This document shows, piece by piece, positions 45,398 to 56,945 of a stretch of DNA of 64,000 nt. The translations under genes and the position numbers were made by a program. Source of the DNA: Rotaria macrura (taxonomy: Eukaryota; Rotifera; Eurotatoria; Philodinida; Philodinidae); assembly GCA_900239685.1 (NCBI GenBank), contig OENT01000754.1, forward strand, positions 1 through 64,000. Direction: 5' to 3'. The notes under the pieces were generated by a model, which saw nothing but the letters and a program-made list of their open reading frames with translations, did no database searches and had not been told where the DNA came from. Position 1 is the first letter of the stretch. Every line of letters starts with the position of its first letter.

Positions 45398-48300
45398 ATG
45401 GAATCGCCCACAACTCTTGCCTGTATACGTGATAGAGATTCGATGGCAGCAAACGATGAAGTATCGAGTGATAATGGACGTAAACGGTTGAAATCAAACT
45501 CTTCGAAATCGTTCAAAAAGGAACCGGAGCATTTGCTGAATGATTTAGCTCATCATTTAAAACATAAATTTCGACATAGATCAGATTATGTAAATAGAAT
45601 GAATACAATAGTTCATCAATTAAATAGCATTCCTTCAACAAAATTAGCTGATATAGGTACACACGAAGTTTATATTTCTATTCGAAATATAGTGCGAGAT
45701 TTTCTACTGGATTGTTCTTCTTCTTCTAAATTAACTGGCAAAGAAACGCATCTTTTCTGCAGTGCTGTTCGTTTCCTTAGTCATCTGATCCACGATTGTA
45801 AATCTACAAGAAAATGCTTATCGTGGTTAATTGATCAATCATTTATTAATGCTTTAGCTAAATGTATGAGTGATATCGACCTATTAATTTCCTTGGATAA
45901 ACCAAAGAAAATATTAAAACAACTTTCACGTCTTTTCGAAATGTTTCTTACATACTATGGACGATTAAACTCAAAGTTACTATATGAAAATGAATTTTAT
46001 CCGCTGTTTGAAGCATCAATGGAGTGTCTTCTTTCATCCAGCTATGATCGAGCATTTCGAAAATTAAAAGTCAATGCCAAAACGTTAACAAATGAAGAAA
46101 AGTTTTTTCTTATTCAATGTCCTTCATTTTTTAGTATTTATCGAAGTAGGATAAGGATTTGTTTTAAAATTATTATTCTGCTCTGCTGTATTATTGTACT
46201 TGATTTTTAGGTTCTGGATCGAGTAAAATTGTCGAACAATTGCTAGACACAATGGTACCACGCTATGCAACTATACTTAATCGGCACATTCAATCGATTT
46301 ACGAATGGAATTCTTCAATGATTCATGTTGTTCATCATCTTTTCTGCACCGTTACTCATGCGAAGGGATACTATACACCTTATGCTAATGGTCAACCACT
46401 ACAGTGGCTCATTGATATTATTATTCGTATAATCAGTGAACCTTCAATAATAGAAAAAGTCAATAAAAAAGAAACAGCACCTGAAAATATATTAATAGAT
46501 TCAGCTCTTGTTTCACTTACTGCATTTGTGCACGAACCTGATTTACTCGTATACATAAAGCAAATGAACATAATACCATTAGTTCGCTCATTAATATTAT
46601 TACCATATGAAACGATTGTTATTCAAGCATACATTATACTTTCTTACATTTTAGAAGAAGATGATATAAAAGCATCAGAAAAAGATTCTGGGCGTTTACT
46701 ATCGAATATATTTGATTCGTTAAGAAAAAATATTAATTTACTATCAAAAAGAATAAAAAATGAAGAACTAATTGAGCATAATATTTCTTTACTTATCGAA
46801 ACCATTCATGGTAATTTATTCTAATTAGTTCTTTCTTTTTTTTCAACTTCTTTTTTCAATTTTTTCAATCTATTTGATAAGTTCTCGTGCAGCATGATCA
46901 AATTAAAAGTGAAATATTGAAACAAAATGCATTACCCTTACTCATCGATAGCTGTCAACATTTTAATGAAGGATCCAAACGATTACTACTGGAATCTCTT
47001 GGCTCGATAACATTTGATGAAGAAGCAACAAGATTGTTACGTGAAAATACAGAATTTCTTCAAGCGATTGAAAACATGCAACAGACAACAAATGATGGAA
47101 TTAAAAAAGCTGCAGAAAAAATTACTTGGAATCTTATTATAAGTATGTTCGTATCATTTTAATAAAGAATATTCTTAATGGTCATGTACTCTGCTTCATT
47201 TAGAACCTGAAAAAGTGGCTCAACAAATAAACGAGAACGATATGAAGCCTCTTGATAAAAAGGAAGGTGATAAATTGAAATCAAAAGAATATCAATATGA
47301 CATAATGATATCCTACTGTCATGCAGATGTAGAACTAGTCAAGAGAGTTCATAAATTTCTCGTCGATAAAGGTTTTAAAATTTGGGTGGATCGAGATAAT
47401 ATGTATGGACCAGGTATAAATTTGAGAAAATCATTTTCGTTTTCGAGCATTCAAATTTTTCTTTTTTTAGCTATGCAAGCTATGGCGAATGCTGTTGAAA
47501 ATTCTGAATTTGTTTTTCTTTTCATGTCAGATTCGTATAAACGTAGTGTTTATTGTCAAGCTGAAGCTGAATATGCATTCCGTCTTAAGCGACGTCTAAT
47601 ACCAGTCATTGTACGTCAAGGTTATCGAGCTGATGGATGGTTAGGTTTATTGATTGGCAGCCGAATTTATATAGATTTCGCTCGGTTAGAATTTAAAAAA
47701 GCATGCTCATTACTTATAAAAGAAATAACGTTACAAAGAGAAAATCAACTACTTAATAGTTCAATCGCTATTCATTCAAGAATTGAATATCAATCACAGT
47801 TGATGCAAGACGTATCAATTAAAGATGTAGAACCAATCAAATCCATCATAGTTAAAACTAAGACAAAACATAAATTACCCAACGAATACATAAATCACAA
47901 TACTATTCAGTCGACATACCATGCAATTTCAATCGGACAGTGGACAAAATATGATGTACTTGATTTTTTATATGATTCAGATCTTCATTATATGATGCCA
48001 TTGTGTGAGTCGATGACAGGTCAAGGTCTAATAAAACTTTTTCAAATGTGTCAAACAAAACCAAGCCGTTTCTACAGTGAACTAAATAAGGAACTGATTT
48101 CGCGATTCGAAGATTTATATCTACCTATCAGTATTTTCACCGAATTTCTTGTTCAAATGGAGCAACTGACTAATTCAACATCTATATCGCACAAACCAGT
48201 TACGGAAGATGATGGCTTAGAATCTAAATCTCCCTCGCCACCACCATCTCGATCGTCAATATCAATACTTCCGAACAGTGAAAAAGCTGATTCAAATAAA

Positions 48301-48450
48301 TCTACTTCGAATTCATTATTAGAAATACCAATTCAAATCATATCACCGTATTCCCCTCCACCATCTGCTACGACATCAGTGCAAACATTATGTCATGTTC
48401 AGATTATTGAAACGACATCCTCCATGAGAGAATCCGTCAATACTCCATGA
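45398..48450 (+). CDS. Helical-repeat (ARM-like) - TIR - SAM-like protein
   Basis: Five exons, 45398-46145, 46211-46810, 46882-47142, 47204-47413 and 47471-48450, are all joined in phase 1 with GT/AG junctions (introns 57-71 bp). They give 932 residues. Residues about 30-535 are helical and Leu-rich with armadillo-like spacing, clearest at the C-terminal end (LLLESLGSITFDEEATRLL). A TIR domain spans about 568-695: YDIMISYCHAD, KIWVDRDNM, FVFLFMSDSYKRS and LIPVIV. Glu638 in YCQAEAEYAF occupies the C-x-x-E position that is catalytic in TIR NADases such as SARM1. Residues about 764-840 (WTKYDVLDFLYDSDLHYMM) look like a SAM-type domain, then a Ser/Pro-rich tail. SARM1 uses the same kinds of domain in the order ARM-SAM-SAM-TIR. 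NAD cleavage or immune/stress signalling is inferred. No signal peptide or membrane segment. The acceptor of exon 3 (GATAAG) is weaker than the others. Confidence 0.87.
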
Positions 48451-48829
48451 AAACGTTCTTTGGTTCTTTGATCATATTAAGGTTAATGATTTGTTTCTTC
48501 GACAAACACATTGAACACCATGAACCAAAATTCGGACTTTTAATTATGACCTAAATCATCTTTTTAAAATAATAAAATAACACGAATTCATATTCAAGTA
48601 TATTCAATAAGGAAGAACCTATTTTCTTTTATGATAAATAATATATATATAAATCATACTTGTTTTGATATTCAGATCTTTTATAGAAATTTTCACACAT
48701 CTAAAAACATATTAGAAAAAATAAATACATGAGTTGCACGTAGTTAATGGGAAGGAATTTTGATCGTTTACATACATATTGTGCCGAATACAAGAAAATA
48801 CCGATTTATCTATTGTGGAATGTATAATG
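48451..48829. other. 3' flank of the TIR gene
   Basis: AT-rich, with AATAAAATAA at about 48570-48580 as a likely polyadenylation signal for the upstream gene. Nothing else was recognised. Confidence 0.5.
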
Positions 48830-50073
48830 AAAGGATCCCAACCTGCCATCCGATGGGCATTTCGACGTGTCAATTTAAGCCAATCGATGGGTATTGGAGC
48901 TCCATATCGAGTCCTCGGAGTGCCATTTTCCGTTAGGTCGAGCACTCGGCGATGGGTTGCTTATATAATGATTTAACAGCTAACACTATTTCATTTCGAG
49001 GGCTCGAAATATCAGCCCCGGTGCCTATCGAAGAGATTTTTCGATAGGTGTGAATCGATAAAAGTCGCAGGTTCACGAGTGCTCGATATATTGCACTGTT
49101 CAGAGGGGTCGAAATTCCGTTCCCTCGAAACTATTAAATAAAAACAATTGTTTTCTTCTCTTTGAAACTGTATTTTCGAGCACTCGGTACCTATCAGATA
49201 TTTTGAATCCGAGCCCTCGGTACCTATCGAATGTTTTTTCGGAGCAGTAGATTCGAACATACATACTTACGATTACGAATCTCGTACAGATCCAATGAAC
49301 TAAACAAGACATTTTCAAGTTAAGCAAACCTATGTTTTATCAGTGTAAATTAAGTAATGATAAAATTTTGTCGCGCTAGTTTGTATTGAAAATGTGAAAG
49401 ACATTGTGTTACTTTTGTTGATGCAGAAAATAACCCNAAAAATTCGATTATAATCCACTAAAATCTTCTATAATCCTATATTTTTTCACTGGGAATCCCA
49501 ACTATAATATATTTCGTTGTGATACATTTTGATTTTGTAAGAAAATGCAACACAAACTTGTACTCATTAAAATTTTCCTGGAAAATTTATGATTAATGCT
49601 ACACAATTCTTATCTTTAGAATTTCAGTATTCCTTTATGTCGAATTTTTTTATCGATGAGATAGCGCATTGAACCATCGGAAACAGCTCATCGATAGGCT
49701 CCATCATTTCAACCATTCGGTAATTCGATAGTTCCCGAGAGGTCGGCATCACATCGAGCCATCGAAAACAGCTCTTCGATAGGCTCTATCATTTCGTCCA
49801 CTCGGTAATTCGATAGTTTCCGAGTGGTCGGCATCATGTCGAACTATCGGAAAGTGCCCTTCGGCAGGTGTTACTATTTCGACTACTCGATAATTCGATG
49901 GCCTTCGAGTGGTCGAAGTTGATCCGAGCACTGGAAAAACAATGTGCGATATGAAGAAGATTCCGAGGGCTCCATTTTCGATGGGCTCGATGGGCTCGAA
50001 TGTGAAACAGAACGAGAAAAAAATGTTTAGTTCAAGTTTCGAGCACTCGCCGCACTCCTCACTGACTTTTTAT
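48830..50073. repeat. CpG-bearing TCGAG/CTCG and CTATCGA motif field with 85-bp tandem repeats
   Basis: From about 48830 to 49230 and again from about 49660 to 50060 the DNA is packed with TTCGAG-N-CTCG, CGAGCACTCGG, CTATCGA and CGATAGG words. In 49668-49930 three copies of an 85-bp unit follow one another, marked by CCATCG at 49674 and 49759 and CTATCG at 49844. The right edge ends in GCACTCCTCACTG, whose complement CAGTGAGGAGTGC looks like a hAT terminus; a candidate left partner is CAGAGGGGTCG at about 49101. The region probably represents one or two hAT-like elements, but limits and target duplications could not be fixed. A single N lies at 49437. The small open frames here are by-products. 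Confidence 0.65.
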
Positions 50074-50775
50074 GAACTGCTTGGGGAACTTAGTGAGATA
50101 GAAGTTATTTTCACATTTTCTTAATCGATCTTCACAGTTATTTGACTCAAGCAGTTGATTTCATTCAGATTACGAAAAATTTTAGTTAGAAGAAGACGTT
50201 TTCAAAGCTTTACTTATAAAAACAGACACATTTAGGTACTCATTGTCGATGCTAACTATTGTATATCACTCATCAGTATCTATTGATCACCAAAAGGATG
50301 AAGCAAGTTGACTTCAACACAATCATATCTTTTTTCTAGTAGTCTAAATTTCTTTGGCATTGCTATTATTATCGATTATTATCACTCAATAGTAATCAGT
50401 GTTGCAAATTAAGGTGAACGTTTGTAAAACAGATGTTCAATCTGGTTGATAAGAGTCACACAATGGCCGATCGTGAACCACTTCTTCACAGATTCACTGC
50501 CATTGATCTTATCAAACTAGTAGCGGTAAATACTGAATTTTGTTAACTAGGAAAAGAATGATTATATACGCTTGTATATTTGATTTCTGAGAGACTTATT
50601 TGAATATAAGTTAATAATTAGCATACAACATAGATACTTACGACGCAATGTCACCAACTGTTCAATCGCTTTTGAACCAAGATTGTGCGTCATGTGTAGA
50701 TCCTGATAGATAACAAATAACTTGAAACGAATTTCGGTCATTTACTTTATTACTGCTACTGTAAAATTGTACATA
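50074..50775. other. Intergenic, nothing firm
   Basis: No gene supported. A short ATG-led stretch at about 50463-50525 ends in a GTAAAT donor-like site and could be a first exon, but no following exon was found. Confidence 0.4.
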
Positions 50776-51086
50776 GTTTTAAATAAACCGCACTATCCAG
50801 CACCCACCCGCCCCCTCTCCTCATCAGGAATACTGGAATATCGTACTTTAGAAGTTGGCCCGTTTTTCCTCTTCTTACATAGAATAATAATAATAACGTG
50901 TGTGATATAGAATTCATATGAACCAGCACATTTCATGGTTTCCAGGATAGAAGCATATAAAAACTTTCGAAACATTTACTAAATAATACTCCGACTAAAA
51001 TCTATCTATATTCGGACTTTCACATTTAACTTCTAAAGTACGGTTGTCGTGTATTCCTGAGGAGGATCACGGTGCTTATTTAAAAC
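50776..51086. mobile_element. About 310-bp element with long inverted ends
   Basis: The left arm (about 50776-50855) and the right arm (about 51028-51087) share, in inverted orientation, TTTTAAATAA, TCCTC followed by AGGAATAC, and CGTACTTTAGAAGTT. The left arm carries an extra C-rich insert (CACCCACCCGCCCCC). No target duplication was clear. Non-coding. Confidence 0.65.
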
Positions 51087-54000
51087 AATACCCGTAAAAG
51101 TGAAATATATCCATATAGTAATAAGCTAACTGTCTCAGCCATTTTTAATTCATTCGTAGCCCATATGAGTCTACATACGACATTTAGTGTTGGTTCAAAA
51201 GCAGTTGATTGGTTAATGACTTTTCCCTTTGTTAGAAGTAATCTATTGTAATATAATTACCTTTACCAAAAACTGATCTGAAATTCTTGGATTTCATTAG
51301 AAAAACTATTCTTGGTTACCTTACATAATTAATATAAAAATGTTCAGATTTTGGTATAGTATATTCTATGTAACTAGTCAAATACTACCACAAAATTTCA
51401 TCTCTCTATTCCTTAGTATAATGAAGGTACACTTGTTATCATTCAACATGGTTCCTATTTTTACTTGTGAGATAATTCGTGAAAATATAAAGAAGATAGT
51501 TTTTTTAAATAATATCAGAATGGAAATCTATTAAAAAAATTATGTGCAATAAATTTTCGTTGAATTGTTAATTAGATGTTTATAGTATATTTATATAATC
51601 CATGTGAATTGTGTGGCTATTTTTAAATAAAGTGATATTGTCCCACACTATGTTTCTTTTTAATGACTTTCATTTACATTTCGCTTTCGTAGATTCATTT
51701 ATCATCATTTAACTTTCCGACCCATTTTGTTCAGTATCATTATTTCACCAAGTAATCAAAAGCCAAAAAAAGTTTTAAAAAAATGCGAAATCTTTAAGAG
51801 AGAATATTGATGCAAACTTGACGAACAATAAATCTTAATGCATACTCGTCATTTTGAAATTCAATTCCTAGACAATCAGAATGTCTAATCGTACAATAAT
51901 TATATATCCTATCTATCAAGAAGATAGCAAGGACATCAAAATCTAGAATTTTATATAATTGGCCAAAGCTTGAGTATTTTTGAATTTTTCACCAGGGGGA
52001 GCAAGTAAAATCAGTCACGTTTTTTGCTAAATGAAAACGAGAGAAATTATCTTTCTCACATGATACTGTGTGTGGACAATGATTAAACACCTTGTTGATA
52101 ATTCTGGCAGCTCGTATATCATGACAGTGATCAATTTTCGTGTTTGTTTTCAATTAATAACACTCAAGTGGTAGCTATTGATAGTAGGGTAACTCTTTTC
52201 TGTCACTATGGTTATATTGGTTTTCAATATTGAATATATCTAATCAATTGCATCGCACGAATTTTCTCGTTCCTTTTTAATCATCTACCTTATGCAAATA
52301 AGACTAAATGTTTTTCGTATATATATGTGATTGGATTATATTATCGTTTGGCAAAGCGGTAAAGATTTTGTGGCAAAAAAAATATAAAAAGAAAGCAAAA
52401 TTCATGTTTTTAAAATTTTTCTCTAAATTAAATTGTGACCAAAGAAATAGTACTCTCGTATTATCAGAATACTTTCAAATAGTGTTATTCATCTGTTAAT
52501 TCTTGATAAAATTCGTGAGTTCAATTCTATGGACCATACTAATTTAGTAAAGAAATATTTGATTATATCTTCGTATTTCTAAGACGTGATGTCTTCGCCA
52601 CTGGATAGACAGGTATCTTGAACTATTGAACGACATACAGATTGGTAATCGGTGCGACTGGAGTGATATGTACACAATGCATACGTCTTCGTCTCCCATC
52701 AGCAGGTATACTAAGAAACACAACCATTAGATTAAAACAAGCACTTCTATGAAATGAGAAAGTTAGTGAAAACCTATCTAGAAATGATACTATGTCGATA
52801 ACGGAGATCGTTTTTTTTCGTATAGAGTTAAATTGGTTTTACTCATGTCATCCTGTACACAGACTGTGACCCCGAACATAAAAATCCGTTTTAAAAATAT
52901 GGATACTCCTGGTAATACTTACTTCGAAAACTAGTGCGTTCTATGAATGTAGGTTACAAAAATATGTTAACTCCGATCTTGACATACACAGTTTTTAAGT
53001 TGTCAATTAAGAAAATGCAATATTCATACTCTGTACAGCAGCTTAGTCCCACTTTTAAAAAGTCATTAAAACTAAGATGTTGAATTGAACGATGGCATTA
53101 TATTTGTATTATAAATCAATAATATTCAGTTGCATCGGAACATGGATAATATAGAAGTGACACTTCCCTTCTCAATTAAGGATAATTAGTTTCTCGCTAA
53201 GAAACTAGCTGAAAATGCTTTTCATTTGACATCAGAATAGTTAGATGTTCTACAAAGTACTTCATTTGGATGCATGCTATTTGTTATGCCATTTCATTTT
53301 TCACTAATGAAGCTACAGTTTATATGGAAACAATGAAAGTACACGATCATCTTTAATATAAATAGTTTCATCGTATTGGAACATGGCCTTTTGAGGAAGT
53401 CATGGTTTGTGCTTGGATAATCTTTTTAGCCTTGCGTACTTAATTTCGATGACGCTAGAGTCCCAAAGCTTTGCTACGAGACAAAACCATAATTTAATAC
53501 TGCTTGGGGATAATAGTTTTGGAAATTATCTTTTGTCGTATTTCATTTTATGTTTCACTAACTGAGGTGATAGATGATGGAAACGATAAAAATCATATAG
53601 ATGTTGCTCATAGGCTTAACTTGATGATTGTGAAACATGATATACAAAGGAAGGAATAGTTTGCCCGTAGATATTCATTTTTTGCTTCAGAAAACAATTT
53701 GAATATTCTCATTTTATAAGCGTTGGATTTGTCCTTTGATTTATCTTGCAATCATTTTGACGTCAACATTTGTTTCCATAAAGTAGTATAAAACTTTTTT
53801 AAATATAAGCCGCTATTGATTATTCTTTTTAATTTGATAAGTTTTCATTAATGTAAAATACATTATAATAATGACCGAAATTCACATCTTAAGATAAGAA
53901 AGTCGAAATTGAACCAGACGAATTAGTATTTTACATTAAAATCTAATTCCACGTGAATGAATCTGACACAGAATCCGAACGGACCTGGTCAATTCCGACT

Positions 54001-56690
54001 ATTTAACTAAATTTTAACGGAATACGGAAGACCGAACCAATAACGAACTCGACGGTAAAATACTATATAAAAAGTCGATTACTAGTAAGCACTTGGTGTC
54101 AAAATTAGAGATCAATCTGAATTCTTAGTTGGATTCTAGCAAAGTCTGGCACAAGAATCCAATCGAATTTCAATACTATAGATCCCAATATGTTTCCGTC
54201 TTCTGATTTGCGACATGATTTTGTGGATTCTATAAGAATTCGAATACAACTAAATCGATTGCGGCTGGCTAAATGATTACCATGGAATCATCAGAATAGA
54301 AAGTTCCATAAAAACATCCCGTACTCTTTTTTTCTACTCATTGATCGATTTAGCAGTATCGAACAACACATATTTGATAGTACCCTAAGTCGATAAACGT
54401 GTCATCATACTTGTAGGGATCTTTGTGCGAAAGTGCACTCAATGGACATTAAACTGAGGGAAACCTATAAAAAGTGGATTGATCTCAATCGAAATCAGTT
54501 TTCATTGGAATTCGGATCATTTTTATGGATTAAAAATGAACAAATATCCCTTTCAGATTAATTTTTAAAGTGTGCAAAGTCATTTTAATTGTATTTTACT
54601 CCAAGTAAAGTATTTTAAATCAGCTCTGAATCGTCAAAACGTAATTCACATAGGGTTCTACCTATTTTCAATATATACAAATGAAATATTAATGGATTTA
54701 CATCGGGTTCGCATCGATTCAAGAACATTAGAACAAAGCTTAAGTTATAAAAATAAATTTATATTCTAAGTATACAGTTTATTTTTGTATTTAATAAATC
54801 CTTTTCAATGTGAATCGATGGCCACTAGCTCATAGTGAAAATGCTTTCTATGAAATCAACAAAATTATATGCTCTGGATGATATTTTGTATAGAAACATG
54901 TTCTCGTTTATGTTATTTGAGTTTTTCGACGATAAACTTTATAAATGATAGAACCGGTGAAAGTCCAGAGGTTTTGCTAATCAACATAATTTTATCATAT
55001 TCAATTGGTATTCGTTTAAATTTCTATTTGCTCTTCAGGTAATAATTTTCCTCCAAAAATCAATTTGGAAGAGATTAGGGAAAACGCATTATCACGAGTC
55101 ATCCAAATACTTCGATGCTATTTTAGCATTGATGCAAGCTGATTTTCCCTTTGATAAAGTTAATAGCTCATTGATGTAAAGAAACTAAATAATTAATGTT
55201 CATTTATACGGTTCGATTATTTTCTAGTATGTTCCTTGTAGACAGCAACAGTTTGCGGCTGATTAATGTTTTTTACCCTAGGAAACTAATTTCGAAAAGA
55301 TTATATCAAAAACGCATTTTTCGCCTAAGAATCCACATAATTTGCTATTGCTCTAAGATTATTAATTGTATGCTCATTTTCTACAGAAAATCATTGGTAT
55401 AGGATGGAAATAGCAAAAGCATAATGCAACAGGTCACTAATAAATTCTCACTCTTGGGAGCATCATCCGTTGAGGCACTAACAGTTTATCCTTGAATAAT
55501 TATCAATACTACCTGAGAAACCAATTTTAATGAAATTATAATGAAAATACTTCTTCACAAGATATCAACATACCTTGATGTTGTAGGTTAATAGCATTGA
55601 AAAATATTTATTTTCTAATATATAATTTCATTCTGTCTTTGATACCACTTTTAATCATGATAGCAAACAAAAAAGAAAGCATCAAGTTATTCTGCGCCAC
55701 AAAATTTCTCTACCTTACGTACTGTTTGAATGGAAGCAAATATATTCTTATTTATTGTTATATTTGAGTGAAGAAATATATATGTGAATAAGTTAAAGAT
55801 TGAAATAATCCTCTAATATTCATAAACAGAATTCTATTCTCATGAATGAGTTTTTTGTATTCATTTATGTTCCTACATAAGATGGAACTTGTTGTTTGAT
55901 GTAATCATAGTAGTATATCCATGTAAAAAATTTGATCCATAAATTTTATTATTAAGTATTATCAATAGTTATGCAGGAGGTTTAAGAAGTACTTTGTATT
56001 TATCAGTATCACTTATACGTACTTTGGTTACTTTTCCTGTAATACAGTTACGGGTACACCAAAGCCATTTTATGTACCTAAAGATGATACATATTCTATT
56101 AAAACTCTCCAAAAGGAAACAAATCTTTATGTCAGTTATAAATAGTTTTATTTGCTCTGCTTAATATTGGTACTAGAGTTACCAAAACAAGAGAAAGAAA
56201 TGTAAGTTTTGGTAGGCTTTGGCGAAAAATGTGCATATTTTCAACAAATAGTATAAAAACGTACTGTTTTCCTTTGTTTTTGTTAACTATAGTGCGAATA
56301 TTAAGAAGAGCGAATAAAACTGATTATAACGGGCATAAATATTTGGTTCGTTTTGCAGGTTATCGATAAATAAAATGCATCATCTTTATGTAGATAAAAA
56401 TAGTTTTGCTGCACTCCAAAATACAATAGAATTTACTTTTGAAATTGCCATAAAGTACTTATGCAATTATGCTTTTAATTAATCGAATTACTGAATATTT
56501 CTTTCAAAACTGTGGTTTCACTCCTACCTATCTTCAATCTAGACACATAATAAATATGAATGAGTGCTGGGTCATCTCTACAAACATTTTATATCAAAAC
56601 TAAAATCATATAAATCAGATATCTTTATTAGAATCAGTGTTTCTTATATAGGCCTCAAGGATAAGAATTATTAGGATGATTGTCTAGTGA
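51087..56690. other. Intergenic, nothing recognised
   Basis: About 5.6 kb without a supported gene. At about 53940-54300 GAATC, GATTC and GAATTC words recur, as at 2540-3010, perhaps an old repeat. The frames at 51340-51534, 52308-52499, 54572-54769 and 55196-55402 are AT-rich noise. Confidence 0.45.
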
Positions 56691-56945
56691 ACATATTACA
56701 GTACTTTCGGAAGTGCTATTAAGTAATTTTGGAAGTACCATAAAGTAATTTTGAAAGTAAAAGTTTTTATTGAAAAGTACTACAAAAAGTATCGAAAGCG
56801 GTAGTTTATACTTTGTTAAACACAACAGTGCTATTCAATACTTTCGAAAATACAGAGAGTATAGGAAATATTTTCAAAAGTGTCGATAGTAATAATATAT
56901 ACTTTATTAGATACAAAATACTATTAAAAGTGAAAAATGGTGGGA
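56691..56945. repeat. Array of AAGTACTTTCGAAAGT-like words
   Basis: GTACTTTCGGAAGTGCT, AAGTAATTTTGGAAGTAC and similar degenerate copies repeat across about 250 bp, starting with CAGTACTTTCGG at about 56699. This resembles the terminal arrays of the hAT element at 41004, with a related AAGTAC word. The right terminus is not clear. Confidence 0.45.

Noticed and set aside
49668..49930. 85-bp repeat as a CRISPR-like array
   Set aside because: The whole unit repeats rather than a short repeat with unique spacers, and the context is eukaryotic.
50463..50530. Possible first coding exon with a good ATG context and GTAAAT donor
   Set aside because: No downstream exon in phase was found within the following 2 kb, so a gene cannot be supported.
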